DNA from: Acidobacteriaceae bacterium | GTDB taxonomy: Bacteria > Acidobacteriota > Terriglobia > Terriglobales > Acidobacteriaceae | Assembly: GCA_003151335.1 (NCBI GenBank) | Contig: PLXE01000080.1 | Span: 1 to 64,000 of the forward strand | Direction of reading: 5' to 3' | Length of the DNA stretch: 64,000 nucleotides | Made by a program: the position numbers and the translations under genes | The notes under the pieces: model-generated | What the model was told of the DNA's origin: nothing | What the model saw: only the letters and a program-made list of their open reading frames with translations | Database searches by the model: none | In this document: piece by piece, positions 15,755 through 24,718 of the stretch | How the letters are laid out: each line of letters starts with the position of its first letter | Numbering within the stretch: the first letter of the stretch is position 1

Positions 15755-17068
15755 CTACGTTTCGCGTGAACTGGCCGCACTGGCGCGCTTGTTCAAGGGC
15801 GCGAATTCGCGGACCTCGGGACCCGTCCAGATCTGACGCGGACGCGCAATCTTCTGCTCCGGATCGTTGAGCATTTCCTGCCACTGGGCCAGCCAGCCGG
15901 CCACCCGCGGAATGGCAAACAGCACGGTAAACATCTTGGGGGTGAAGCCCATGGCTTGATAGATGATCCCGGAATAGAAGTCCACGTTAGGATAGAGCTT
16001 GCGTTTGATGAAGTAGTCGTCCTCGAGCGCGATCCGCTCCAATTCGAGCGCAATGTCCAGTTTGGCATTACGTCCCGTCACTTCAAACACCTGCTCGGCG
16101 GTCTGCTTGATGATCTTGGCGCGGGGATCATAGTTCTTGTAAACGCGGTGCCCGAAGCCCATCAGTTTGCCGTGTCCTGCCTTGACCTTTTTCACGTACG
16201 CGGGAACATTCTGCTTGGCGCCAATCTCGTCGAGCATCTGGAGAACGGCTTCGTTGGCGCCGCCATGGAGAGGGCCAGCCAGAGCGGCCGCGGCCGCGGC
16301 AGTGGTCAGGTAGGGGTCCGTGTGCGCACTGCCAACCGAGCGCATGGCGTTGGCGCTGCAATTCTGTTCGTGATCGGCATGCAAGATGAACAAAGTATCC
16401 AGGGCCCGGGCCAGCACGGGATTGGCCACGTACTTCGGCTCCGCCATCTTCCACAGCATGCTCATGAAATTCTCGGTGTAGCCAAGCTCGCTGTCCGGAT
16501 GAACGCAGGGGAAACCCTTGCTATGGCGATAGGCTATGGCGGCGATGGACGGCGCTTTGGCGATCAGCCGCACGATCTGGTGCAGCCGGTTCTCCGGGTC
16601 GTGGATGTCGTTGGCTTCGGGATAAACGCTGGAGAGTGCGGCCACCGTGCTGACCAACATTCCCATGGGATGGGCGTTGTAGCGGAAGCCCTCCATGAAC
16701 TTCTCGATGGCCGTATGCAGCACGGTGTGGTGAGCGATCTCACTCGCCCATCTCGTGAGCTCGGCCTCGGTGGGGAGCTCGCCAAAAAGCAAGAGGTACG
16801 CCACCTCCAGGAAAGTGCACTGCGCGGCCAGCGCTTCAATGGGGTAACCGCGATAGCGTAAGATCCCGCGCTCGCCGTCAATGAAGGTAATGCTGCTGCG
16901 GCAGGAGGCCGTGTTCATGAAAGCCGGATCATAGGTCATCAGGCCGAAATCGTCGGGGCCGGTCTTGATCTGCCGCAGATCCATGGCCCGGATGGCGCCA
17001 TTTTCGATGGGGAGCGTGTAGGTCTGTTGGGTGCGATTGTCGATGATGGTGAGGGTGTCTTGCGCCAT
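15755..17068 (-). CDS. gltA: Citrate synthase
   Basis: 437 residues; condenses acetyl-CoA with oxaloacetate, entering the TCA cycle. The start MAQDTLTIIDNRTQQTYTL is the usual one; the frame is open 51 bases further upstream. Catalytic regions are present: FILHADHEQNCSANAMR, GPLHGGANEAVLQML and MGFGHRVYKNYDPRA (His and Asp of the active site), plus DFYSGIIYQAMGF and the C-terminal arginine region IARPRQIW. This is the type II, hexameric Gram-negative form by length and the N-terminal beta domain. It is transcribed towards the small paralogue genes and stands alone, 173 bases from the thioesterase upstream. Confidence 0.93.
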   Translation of the reverse strand: MAQDTLTIIDNRTQQTYTLPIENGAIRAMDLRQIKTGPDDFGLMTYDPAFMNTASCRSSITFIDGERGILRYRGYPIEALAAQCTFLEVAYLLLFGELPTEAELTRWASEIAHHTVLHTAIEKFMEGFRYNAHPMGMLVSTVAALSSVYPEANDIHDPENRLHQIVRLIAKAPSIAAIAYRHSKGFPCVHPDSELGYTENFMSMLWKMAEPKYVANPVLARALDTLFILHADHEQNCSANAMRSVGSAHTDPYLTTAAAAAALAGPLHGGANEAVLQMLDEIGAKQNVPAYVKKVKAGHGKLMGFGHRVYKNYDPRAKIIKQTAEQVFEVTGRNAKLDIALELERIALEDDYFIKRKLYPNVDFYSGIIYQAMGFTPKMFTVLFAIPRVAGWLAQWQEMLNDPEQKIARPRQIWTGPEVREFAPLNKRASAASSRET

Positions 17069-17241
17069 CGCAGGTTCTCTTTGGCCGCCTTGACTGGAGC
17101 CAGCAGGCAGATACAACACTGTACCCCACTTGATGGCCAGTGAGAAGCGCCCCGGCGGAAGAAAAGCGCGTACACCGGCGCAGAATCGTGGGTAGAGATC
17201 AGAGCAAGCAGAGAAAAAGGACCTCAGCCCACTGTCTCACT

Positions 17242-17643
17242 TCAGCGACCGACGCGCGCCTTCGCCCCTTGCATCAGCCGTTCCTCACTAATAATGGCGC
17301 GGGTGTGCTCACCTTCGCCAATTTTGCCCCCAGGATCGAAGGCTTCGATCTTGAACTTGTAGAGTTTGCCTTCCATGCCGAGGAACGTGGCTTGGGCGGA
17401 AACCTGGGCGTGGTTGGGCGTGGCCGCCAGATGCTTGATGTTGACCAGTACGCCGACCGAAAGCTGGCCCGGTTGCAGCAGCGGCCTCAGGGCGCGCGCC
17501 CCCGCCGTCTCCATCAGGCCGATCATGCGCGCGGTGGAAAAAACCTGCGGGAAAACATCCTGTTCAGCAAGGCAAAACGCGCTGGCCATATCATCGTCGT
17601 CAGCAATGTAGGCGGCTTCCGCCGTGGTTCCAATCTCCAGCAT
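17242..17643 (-). CDS. FlK-type hotdog thioesterase
   Basis: 133 residues, paralogue of 2358-2762. The FlK catalytic spacing is kept: Thr37 (FSTARM), Glu45 (LMETAG) and His71 (NIKHLAATP), steps 8 and 26. The rest (VGVLVNIKHLAAT, FLGMEGKLYKFKIEAFDPGG, GEGEHTRAIIS) follows the fold. AGGAGATTGCCCC lies before the ATG. Likely hydrolyses a small acyl-CoA; the partner genes are not in an obvious operon with it. Confidence 0.78.
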   Translation of the reverse strand: MLEIGTTAEAAYIADDDDMASAFCLAEQDVFPQVFSTARMIGLMETAGARALRPLLQPGQLSVGVLVNIKHLAATPNHAQVSAQATFLGMEGKLYKFKIEAFDPGGKIGEGEHTRAIISEERLMQGAKARVGR

Positions 17644-17749
17644 GGGGCAATCTCCTTACTTCTGTCGTGAAACGCTATTGTGCACTCGGTAGATCTTTGC
17701 AGGAATCTTCCTCTTCAGTCGTGCGCACAGACCTTCAATCGGGACGAGG

Positions 17750-19003
17750 TCACTGTGACGTTTCCGTGCTCAGCAACTTTGGCCCCTGCTTGATCTGGAA
17801 GCGCCCATCGACCGTCTCCCAGATCCAACCGGAATAGCCGTATCCTCCGACCGGCTTGGTGATAAATGCCCCGCGCCACGACTCCGCACGGCTCTGGTTA
17901 TAGGCGACGGTACCAAACTTTCCAAAGGTATAGGCCGGCACCGGATGGCAGTACGCGCAACCCAAAAGCTCCTTTGCCACCCCGGCCGCCTCGCTGCTGC
18001 CGTACACCGCCGCGCGTAATCCGTACTTGTGGTCCTGCGCGCGTTGCAGCACCTCGCCGGCGGTCGCAAAGCACGAGGTGAAGGCCACCGGTGCGAACAC
18101 CTCCTCGCGCATGCCCAGCATGTTATCGGCGCAGTCCTTCACCACGGTGGGATAGACAAGGTTGCCTTCGATGCGGCCGCCCAGCAGCACCTTGGCGCCC
18201 TTCTCCAAGGCATCGGCCATTTGCCCGTGGAGGCGCCGCACCGCTACCGTGCTAGCGACCGGCCCGATGTCGGTCTTGCTGTCTGCCGGATCGCCCACGA
18301 CCAAGCGCCGCACACGTTCGACAAACCGCTCCAGGAACTCCTGATAGATGCCGGCTTGGATGAAGATCCGCTTGGGCGCGGTGCAGGTCTGGCCCGAGTA
18401 CATGAACTTCGATGCCATCAGGTCGTCCAGCGCCAAGTCCAGGTCGGCATCGGCGAATACGATGAATGGGTCCTGCCCCGGCCCCTCAAATACCAGCTTC
18501 TTGCCCGCCGCGCGAAAGGCTGCTTCGTAAGGCAGGATGTTCTCGTCGAATCCGAACGCCACCGCTGCGGTCACTTCGGGATCGGTCAGCGAGTCCTCAA
18601 GCAAGCTCTTGCCGGTCCCGCTGTAGAACCCGACGGCATCACCGAAGATCGGCCGATAGAGCTCTTTCGTCAACGCCATGATGCGCTGCCCCTTCGACGA
18701 AAACTTCACGGTCAGCCGGTTGCCGACGATATAGATCGACGTGATCGCAGTATTGAGCCATGCGCTGCCGTTGTACGACAGCATCAGATTGACACGCGCC
18801 CTGGAACGCAAAGGCAAGCGGTTCCGCAAAAATACCGCATCCGCGTACATGCTGAGCCGATCGATCGTGGTATCTACCTCGCGCCTGCTGTCCTTGACCG
18901 TAAATTGCAGGTCGCGGACGGCGCAATCGACTACTTCCCCATGATGTTGTTTGAGCGCATGGGCAAGCGCCAGCACATGCTCACAGCGCTCCGCGAATGA
19001 CAT
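17750..19003 (-). CDS. Aldehyde dehydrogenase family protein (short form)
   Basis: 417 residues from ATG 19003, shorter than the usual 470-500; the missing part is at the N-terminus. Oxidises aldehydes with NAD(P). Catalytic Cys is in SGQTCTAPKRIFI and the general-base Glu in LVFEGPGQDPFIVF. Other marks: YSGTGKSLLEDSLTDPE, RVRRLVVGDPADSKTDIGPV, VLLGGRIEGNLVYPTVV and MREEVFAPVAF. The end is unusual (LLGCAYCHPVPAYTFGKFGT then SWRGAFITKPVGGYGYSGW) but equivalent to the normal closing motif. It is divergent from the cNMP-fold gene at 19231, with a CRP-like palindrome between them. Substrate unknown. Confidence 0.8.
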   Translation of the reverse strand: MSFAERCEHVLALAHALKQHHGEVVDCAVRDLQFTVKDSRREVDTTIDRLSMYADAVFLRNRLPLRSRARVNLMLSYNGSAWLNTAITSIYIVGNRLTVKFSSKGQRIMALTKELYRPIFGDAVGFYSGTGKSLLEDSLTDPEVTAAVAFGFDENILPYEAAFRAAGKKLVFEGPGQDPFIVFADADLDLALDDLMASKFMYSGQTCTAPKRIFIQAGIYQEFLERFVERVRRLVVGDPADSKTDIGPVASTVAVRRLHGQMADALEKGAKVLLGGRIEGNLVYPTVVKDCADNMLGMREEVFAPVAFTSCFATAGEVLQRAQDHKYGLRAAVYGSSEAAGVAKELLGCAYCHPVPAYTFGKFGTVAYNQSRAESWRGAFITKPVGGYGYSGWIWETVDGRFQIKQGPKLLSTETSQ

Positions 19004-19179
19004 AAGCACTCAACTCCGTTGCGAGCGACATAAAACTTCCGCGCTAGCTGTAATGTACAACCGGCTAGGCCTGAACGAAAAGCGCCTCGGCACACTTCTG
19101 AACTGGATGGCGTCATGGATCAGATTTCGAGCTGCTTGCGCGGTCCGTACAGCTCTTCAATTTCCCTCCTCACAGCTAT

Positions 19180-19197
19180 CTGTGATTCGAATCACAG
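19180..19197. promoter_or_regulatory. Perfect 18-bp CRP/FNR-type palindrome
   Basis: CTGTGATTCGAATCACAG is a perfect inverted repeat containing TGTGA-N6-TCACA. Its centre is about 42 bases before the ATG at 19231 and about 185 bases before the divergent start at 19003. This is the classic binding pattern of CRP/FNR-superfamily dimers (CRP, HcpR, DNR-like). Which regulator uses it is unknown; the adjacent protein has no visible DNA-binding domain. Confidence 0.65.
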
Positions 19198-19230
19198 AAG
19201 TGCTGTGCGCAGTTGTGGCATAAGTCCTGA

Positions 19231-19668
19231 ATGAAAAGTGTGGGTGTGAAGAGCAATATCCTGAAGGTATCTGACGAATTGAAAGCCGGCCTGGAATCAG
19301 CGGGTCGAAAGCGAGAGCTGCCGCCAGCGCATGTTCTCTTTCGTGAGGATAGCGAAAGCGCGGGTGTGTTCCTTGTATTTAAGGGCAAGGTGCTGATGGG
19401 TGTGCGCAACCTGCCTGAGCTGGACAGAGTTTTTTCTGGGGGCTCGCTGCTGGGATTGCCCGCCACGTTTACCGGACATCCGTACAGCCTGACCGCCGTG
19501 ACGGTGGTCCGGTCGGATATAGTTCACTTACCGCGGGAAGAATTTCTGCAACTCATGCGCGAGCGCCCCGATCTCTGCCGCGAGGCAACCGACATGCTGG
19601 GACGCGAGGTGACCTTCATCCAGTCGGCGCTGGCGGAACGGTGCCGCCAGATGGCCGAAGCGAGCTGA
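19231..19668 (+). CDS. Cyclic-nucleotide-binding-fold protein without DNA-binding domain
   Basis: 145 residues, all one cNMP-binding/CRP effector domain: ELPPAHVLFREDSESAGVFL, FKGKVLMGVRNLPELDRVFS, GSLLGLPATFTGHPYSLTAV, TVVRSDIVHLPREEFLQLM and a closing C-helix (DMLGREVTFIQSALAERCR). The winged-helix domain that follows in CRP/FNR is absent, because the stop comes right after the C-helix. The phosphate-binding cassette consensus (GE.AL...R.A) is not kept, so it may bind another ligand or none. It stands just downstream of the 19180-19197 palindrome and upstream of the cytochrome block, hinting at redox or ligand sensing. Confidence 0.7.
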   Translation: MKSVGVKSNILKVSDELKAGLESAGRKRELPPAHVLFREDSESAGVFLVFKGKVLMGVRNLPELDRVFSGGSLLGLPATFTGHPYSLTAVTVVRSDIVHLPREEFLQLMRERPDLCREATDMLGREVTFIQSALAERCRQMAEAS

Positions 19669-19861
19669 CAACATTCCAACCCATTACGGGTAGCTAGCTG
19701 CGCGGGCTGGCCTTTGCGGTTACGTCTCTTGGGTTGCAAAGTGCGAGCTTAGTGCCTTCGCGCTAGGTAGAGCGGTTAGTGGAATGAGTGATGAACCGGC
19801 CGGAGCCCGACACGCATCCGGCCTAAAGGTCCAAGAAGAATCTCAGCGATCGAGGGAAGGC

Positions 19862-21094
19862 ATGAGTTCTAGGCGGCAGAAAATAATACTGATTGTTGCA
19901 ACTACTGTAGCTCTGCTCGTCCTGCTCGGCATTCTCGTCTGGCAGCGGCGCGGTTCACCCGAGCGATGGAACACCTTTCTGGTCGGCGACCCACGCATGG
20001 GCGCACAAACCTTCCGGCAAAAGGGATGCAGCGGGTGCCATTCCGTTCTCGGCGCTGGCGCGAAGCTAGCTCCCGATCTGGGTTTGCAGGGGGCGGCAGG
20101 GTCCAGCATGAACGAGTTGGTTACCCAGATGTGGAATCACGCGCCACGCATGTGGAAACAATTGAAGATCAGCAGCGTGAGTTTCCCCCAGTTTACGCCC
20201 GAAGAGATGGCCAACCTATTTGCCTACCTTTATGTCACCTGCTACGACGACGAGTCGGGAAACCGGGCCCACGGAGAGCTCCTATTCACACAGAAAGGGT
20301 GCATCCGCTGCCATTCGATCGGTGAAAACGCGGGAGGCAATGTCGGGCCCAATCTGAGCGAAATCGGTCCCGTGGTTACGCCGATTTTTTGGTCGCAAAC
20401 CATGTGGAACCATGCCCCTGCGATGCAAGCCCACATGCACGAACTCAACATGGCTTGGCCCCAATTTGAGGGAGAGCAGATGAACGATCTGCTGGCCTTC
20501 ATCCGCTACGCCCGAGGGGGGCCAGAGCGGGAGTCCGACGTACTTCCAGCGAACCCGCGCCGCGGTTGGGCTTTGTTTCGCGAAAAGGGATGCATCGCCT
20601 GTCATGCCATTCGCGGCGAAGGCGGAACCGTAGGCCCCGACCTCGGATCGGATCGCCCGTTACCTCGCACTCTGACCCAGACGGCAGGCCTGATGTGGAA
20701 TCACTCTCCGGAGATGTGGGCAGCCATGAAGACCAAGGGCATCGAGCGCCCCACTTTTGAGGGAGGGGAGATGGCCGATCTGATCGCATTCCTTTATAGC
20801 GTGCGCTATTTCGAGCTCGGAGGCTCACCCATCGTCGGACAAGAGCTATTCAGCGAACGCAAGTGCAGCCAGTGTCATGGAAGCGACGCGCATGGGGGAA
20901 GCATCGGCCCGAACCTGAGGAAGGCGGGCAAGGTCTATACACCGGTGAACTTCGCCCTGGCTCTGTGGTCTCATGGACCGCGCATGTACGCGAAAGCCGA
21001 GGAGATGGGTCTGGGATGGCCCAGTTTGAACGAGGGTGACCTGAGCCATTTGTTGGCTTTCTTGAACAGCTCCCCCGTCCAGGATAAGCGATGA
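19862..21094 (+). CDS. Membrane-anchored tetraheme cytochrome c (four mono-heme modules), copy 1
   Basis: 410 residues from the ATG preceded by GAGGGAAGG; an in-frame ATG at 19784 would add 26 residues, but the paralogue at 24719-25951 has exactly this length. One N-terminal membrane helix (residues 8-27, KIILIVATTVALLVLLGIL) anchors a periplasmic part with four CxxCH sites: KGCSGCHSV, KGCIRCHSI, KGCIACHAI and RKCSQCHGS. Each is followed by PDLG or GPNL and about 35 residues later by W-N/S-H-x-P-x-M (MWNHAPRMW, MWNHAPAMQ, MWNHSPEMW, LWSHGPRMY), whose Met could be the distal haem ligand. The modules of about 95 residues are repeats of each other. Probably carries electrons to or from the cytochrome bc complex encoded next. 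Confidence 0.85.
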   Translation: MSSRRQKIILIVATTVALLVLLGILVWQRRGSPERWNTFLVGDPRMGAQTFRQKGCSGCHSVLGAGAKLAPDLGLQGAAGSSMNELVTQMWNHAPRMWKQLKISSVSFPQFTPEEMANLFAYLYVTCYDDESGNRAHGELLFTQKGCIRCHSIGENAGGNVGPNLSEIGPVVTPIFWSQTMWNHAPAMQAHMHELNMAWPQFEGEQMNDLLAFIRYARGGPERESDVLPANPRRGWALFREKGCIACHAIRGEGGTVGPDLGSDRPLPRTLTQTAGLMWNHSPEMWAAMKTKGIERPTFEGGEMADLIAFLYSVRYFELGGSPIVGQELFSERKCSQCHGSDAHGGSIGPNLRKAGKVYTPVNFALALWSHGPRMYAKAEEMGLGWPSLNEGDLSHLLAFLNSSPVQDKR

Positions 21095-21192
21095 ATGGCG
21101 ATGGACATCAACTCGCCCGCTGACCTCGCTGCGTGTGCCGTGCGGACCGAGAACGGCGCGAGTTAGTTTGGCGAAGCACAATCACAGCTGCT

Positions 21193-21208
21193 GGTGATTG
21201 GCATCACT
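21193..21208. promoter_or_regulatory. CRP/FNR-type imperfect palindrome GTGA-N6-TCAC
   Basis: GGTGATTGGCATCACT has matching inner half-sites GTGA/TCAC with a 6-base spacer, as at 7306 and 19182. It lies in the 347-base gap (21095-21441) before the cytochrome c6-like gene, 233 bases upstream of its ATG. I see no gene in this gap. Confidence 0.4.
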
Positions 21209-21441
21209 GCCTCGTGTGAATCGCGAATGTTATCTTGCCGCCACCTTCAACAGAGATGAACGTTCGTTCGAAGGTGCTTTTGGTCGTTCTCTTGGATGTG
21301 GCAGGGGGAACTCGTTCACGTACGTCTTGCGTCAGGGCAGAAATTGGTGACCCTATGACTGTTTGGCTACGTCTGCCGGCAGTCCGCCATGGTCTCAACA
21401 TCTTTAGCAGTTACAAGTCACTGTACCTAGGGAGGGTTTGA

Positions 21442-21750
21442 ATGAAACGGATGTTACCTTGGTTATTGCTCGTCGCCTTTATCGTCGCCGTCAATTGTTT
21501 CGCGGATTCCGATAGCGCGGCTCTCTTCAAGTCCAAATGCGCCATGTGTCACGGGCCGGACGGCACGGGAAACACGATGGGGCAGAAACTCGGCGTCAAG
21601 AGCTACAAATCGCCTGATATTCAAAAGCAGTCGGACGGCGATCTGAAGAACGCCATCACCAACGGCAAAGGCAAGATGCCGGCCTACAAGACCCTTACAC
21701 CTGAACAAGTGGACGGACTGGTGAAGTACGTACGTGAGCTCGGCAAATAG
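21442..21750 (+). CDS. Mono-heme cytochrome c (c6/c553-like)
   Basis: 102 residues; GGGAGG before the ATG (21431-21436). Signal peptide MKRMLPWLLLVAFIVAVNCF, then one haem site KCAMCHGPDGTGNTMG and the distal Met in GKGKMPAYKTLTPEQV, closing with VDGLVKYVRELGK. Periplasmic soluble electron carrier of the c6/c553 class. It stands 14 bases before the Rieske gene, so it is the natural electron acceptor of the bc complex. Confidence 0.88.
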   Translation: MKRMLPWLLLVAFIVAVNCFADSDSAALFKSKCAMCHGPDGTGNTMGQKLGVKSYKSPDIQKQSDGDLKNAITNGKGKMPAYKTLTPEQVDGLVKYVRELGK

Positions 21751-21764
21751 GGGGTAGGCTTTCG

Positions 21765-22247
21765 ATGTCGTCGGCACCCGATACAAGCGCAGCGGCTAAG
21801 CCCGCACCTGCGGACTTGCCGCGCCGCCGTTTTGTCAACATCCTGCTGGGAACCGGCCTGCTGGCCTCGGCCGCCTCGTTCCTCTATCCTGTTTTGCGCT
21901 ATCTGGTCCCACCCAAGCTTCCCGACTTGGGTGGCGACGCCGTACTTGCGGCACGTCTTTCGGAGATGAAGCCCAACACCGCGAAAACGTTTCGCTTCGG
22001 CACCCGTCCCGGGTTGCTGGTGGAGACGAGCGCGGGCGAATATCGCGCCATGTCGGCGACCTGCACCCACCTGGGCTGCACGGTGCAGTATCGTCCCGAT
22101 CTGCGCGAGATCTGGTGCGCCTGCCACAACGGCATGTACGACCTGAACGGCCGCAACATCTCGGGGCCGCCACCGCGTCCGCTGGAGGCGTTCGAGGTCC
22201 AAGTCCGCGGCGACGAAATCTTTGTGCGACGTAAGCAGGAGGCTTGA
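21765..22247 (+). CDS. Rieske iron-sulphur protein of a cytochrome bc complex
   Basis: 160 residues. The N-terminus has a Tat-like stretch (PRRRFVN) and one membrane helix ([19 protein letters not shown]). The 2Fe-2S site is complete: CTHLGCTVQ and [12 protein letters not shown], with Cys/His ligands in both. Transfers electrons from quinol to cytochrome c in the bc/b6f complex. The Rieske stop overlaps the ATG of the cytochrome b gene (TGATG), so translation is coupled. Confidence 0.92.
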   Translation: MSSAPDTSAAAKPAPADLPRRRFVNILLGTGLLASAASFLYPVLRYLVPPKLPDLGGDAVLAARLSEMKPNTAKTFRFGTRPGLLVETSAGEYRAMSATCTHLGCTVQYRPDLREIWCACHNGMYDLNGRNISGPPPRPLEAFEVQVRGDEIFVRRKQEA

Positions 22248-23335
22248 TGGCGGGCCCGGTTGCAAGCGTTCGCGCATGGTTCGACGAACGGTTCCCTCTG
22301 GACGACCTCAAGGCGCTGGCGCAAAAGAAGAAGGTCCCGGTACACCATTACTCGTACTGGTATTTTCTCGGCGGCATGACCCTGTTCCTATTTGGGGTGC
22401 AGGTCCTCACCGGCGCTTTGCTATTGCTGTATTACCGCCCTGGAGCCGACGAAGCCTTCGAGAGCGTGCAGTTCATCATGACCCAGGTGCAGTTCGGATG
22501 GCTTATCCGGTCGGTGCACTCCTGGTCGGCGAATCTGTTGGTCTTCATGGCCTTCGCCCACCTTTTCAGCGTTCTCTTTCTGAGGTCTTACCGAAAGCCG
22601 CGCGAGCTGACCTGGGTGAGCGGCATACTGCTGCTGTTCCTGATGCTGGGTTTCGGCTTCAGTGGATACCTGTTGCCCTGGAACACGCTGTCGTATTTCG
22701 CGACCAAGGTGGGCACGGAAATACCAGCGCAAATCCCCATCATCGGGCGTCCCGTTCTGTTATTCCTTCGCGGAGGCGAAGACATTACCGGTAGCACTCT
22801 GACGCGGCTCTACGGGTTTCACGTCGCCATATTGCCGGCACTGGCGACCGTGCTGATCGGCTTGCATCTGGCACTGATTCAGTGGTTCGGCATGAGCGTG
22901 CCGCCCGGGGTGGAAGCGAAGTGGCGAGCCACTCCTGAAGACCGGAAGGAAATCCGCTTCTTCCCCAACTTCGTGCTGCGGGAATTGATGGCCTGGTACG
23001 TGGCATTGGGGCTTCTCGGCGCCCTGGCGGCGCTGTTTCCGTGGGGCCTCGGGGTGAAGGCCGACCCGTTTGCCTCAGCTCCGGCGGGCATCAAGCCAGA
23101 GTGGTACTTCCTTTTCATGTTCCAGACCCTAAAGCTGATCCCTGCGAAGGTCCTCGGCATGGACGGCGAGATGTTGGGCATCCTGGCGTTCGGAGTGGTC
23201 GGAGCCGTGGCTCTGCTGCTGCCGTTCCTCGACCGTGAAAAGCCTTTTAAGACGCGGCGTTGGATCACCGGGTTGGCTTGTGTCTTTCTCGGTTACATGG
23301 CGGTTATGACCGTCGACGGCTGGGTGGCAAAGTGA
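22247..23335 (+). CDS. Cytochrome b (b6-type with fused C-terminal domain)
   Basis: 362 residues. Helix B has His-x13-His ([19 protein letters not shown]) and helix D has His-x14-His ([20 protein letters not shown]); the 14-residue spacing is the b6f/menaquinol type, whereas mitochondrial-type cytochrome b has 13. The quinol-site motif is [10 protein letters not shown] in the C-terminal half, so the b6 and subunit IV parts are in one chain. It has about seven or eight membrane helices. Acts as the quinol-oxidising core with the Rieske protein. The start overlaps the Rieske stop; a nine-heme cytochrome c follows after 6 bases in place of cytochrome c1/f. Confidence 0.93.
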   Translation: MAGPVASVRAWFDERFPLDDLKALAQKKKVPVHHYSYWYFLGGMTLFLFGVQVLTGALLLLYYRPGADEAFESVQFIMTQVQFGWLIRSVHSWSANLLVFMAFAHLFSVLFLRSYRKPRELTWVSGILLLFLMLGFGFSGYLLPWNTLSYFATKVGTEIPAQIPIIGRPVLLFLRGGEDITGSTLTRLYGFHVAILPALATVLIGLHLALIQWFGMSVPPGVEAKWRATPEDRKEIRFFPNFVLRELMAWYVALGLLGALAALFPWGLGVKADPFASAPAGIKPEWYFLFMFQTLKLIPAKVLGMDGEMLGILAFGVVGAVALLLPFLDREKPFKTRRWITGLACVFLGYMAVMTVDGWVAK

Positions 23336-23341
23336 GGCTGC

Positions 23342-24610
23342 ATGATTAAGGTTCGCGATTCCGTGACATGCAGGCTAGGGGCCGTAATCGTTGTGGCTGC
23401 GTGGCTGATTGGCAACGGGCTGATAGCTTTCGCGCAGACCAAGAACTCCTGTCTCGATTGCCATTCCAATTTGCCGGAGCCGCTGGGTGTCAGCGTGGAG
23501 ACTTACGGCCAGAACATCCACGCCCAGAAGGGGCTTACCTGCGCGGCGTGCCATGGTGGCGACGCCAGCAGTGATGATCCGGAAAAGGCCATGAGCCGGG
23601 CGGCAGGATGGAAGGGCAAGATCGAGCGCAAGCAGATTCCCGAACTTTGCGCCTCCTGCCACGCCGATGCCGAGCGCATGAAGAAGTACAACCCCAGCCT
23701 GCGCGTCGATCAGTTCCAGCAGTACAAGACCAGCGTGCACGGAATGAAGTGGGCCAAGGGCGACAATAAGGTCGCGGTGTGCACCGATTGCCACGGCGTG
23801 CATGACTTGCGCGCCCCGTCGGATCCGCGCTCGAAAGTGCATCCTATCAACATCGCCACCACGTGCTCGCGTTGTCATGCCGATGCCGAGTACATGAAGC
23901 CTTACGGCATCAAGACAGACCAGTTCGCAAACTACGAGCAGAGTGTGCACCATGATGCCATGGTGGTACGAGGCGACCTGAGTGCGCCCACCTGCACTAC
24001 CTGCCATGGCAACCACGGAGCGACACCCCCGGGGGTCGCCAACGTGACCAATGTCTGCTCGAATTGCCACGTCTTCCAGGCTCAGTTGTTCCAGACCAGC
24101 CCCCACAAGGACGCGTTCGCCGCGATGGGATTCCCGGGTTGTGTCACCTGCCACAGCAATCACGCAATCAAGGCTCCCACCGACGAAATGATCGGTGCCG
24201 GCCCCAAAGCCGTGTGCATGAACTGTCACACCGCGGGAGATGCCGGCTCCATGCAAGCGGAAGCCATGCATGCTCAACTGACGAACCTGGCATCGGCGAT
24301 TGCTGCCTCCGACGAATTACTCAGCCGGGCCGAACGGCAGGGCATGGAAGTCAGCCAGCCCAAGCTGCAGCAGACACAAGCGCGCGATGCCCTGTTGAAG
24401 GCGCGGGTCGCGGTGCATGCCTTCCGCGACAGCGGATTGAAGCAGGACACCGATGCCGGACTTGCGACCACAAAACTGACGTACGTGGCTGGGCAGAAGG
24501 CGATGCAGGAATGGAGATTCCGGCGTGTCGGGCTGGGGCTATCGCTGGTGCTGATCGCCCTCACGCTGGTGGGGCTGGGGTTCTATATCAGGAGATTGGA
24601 ACAGAAGTGA
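23342..24610 (+). CDS. Nine-heme membrane-bound cytochrome c
   Basis: 422 residues with a signal or anchor helix (residues 11-31) and a C-terminal membrane helix (LGLSLVLIALTLVGLGFYI, about 398-416), so the body is periplasmic. Nine CxxCH sites: CLDCH, CAACH, CASCH, CTDCH, CSRCH, CTTCH, CSNCH, CVTCH and CMNCH. Patterns such as CHADAERMKKY and CHADAEYMKPYG show an internal duplication. A helical segment follows the last haem (residues 300-390). It occupies the cytochrome c1/f position in the operon and resembles multihaem partners of Geobacter-type Cbc complexes. It may pass electrons from the bc complex to external acceptors; that is inference. Confidence 0.88.
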   Translation: MIKVRDSVTCRLGAVIVVAAWLIGNGLIAFAQTKNSCLDCHSNLPEPLGVSVETYGQNIHAQKGLTCAACHGGDASSDDPEKAMSRAAGWKGKIERKQIPELCASCHADAERMKKYNPSLRVDQFQQYKTSVHGMKWAKGDNKVAVCTDCHGVHDLRAPSDPRSKVHPINIATTCSRCHADAEYMKPYGIKTDQFANYEQSVHHDAMVVRGDLSAPTCTTCHGNHGATPPGVANVTNVCSNCHVFQAQLFQTSPHKDAFAAMGFPGCVTCHSNHAIKAPTDEMIGAGPKAVCMNCHTAGDAGSMQAEAMHAQLTNLASAIAASDELLSRAERQGMEVSQPKLQQTQARDALLKARVAVHAFRDSGLKQDTDAGLATTKLTYVAGQKAMQEWRFRRVGLGLSLVLIALTLVGLGFYIRRLEQK

Positions 24611-24718
24611 GGGGCCCCACTCTGCGATTCACCGGTGTACTGGACCGCCCAGTGGGTCGTCCTGAACCGCGATGAGTTCCCAATTTCAGGGACTGGGTGT
24701 GAGAGAGGAGTGTTGTCC

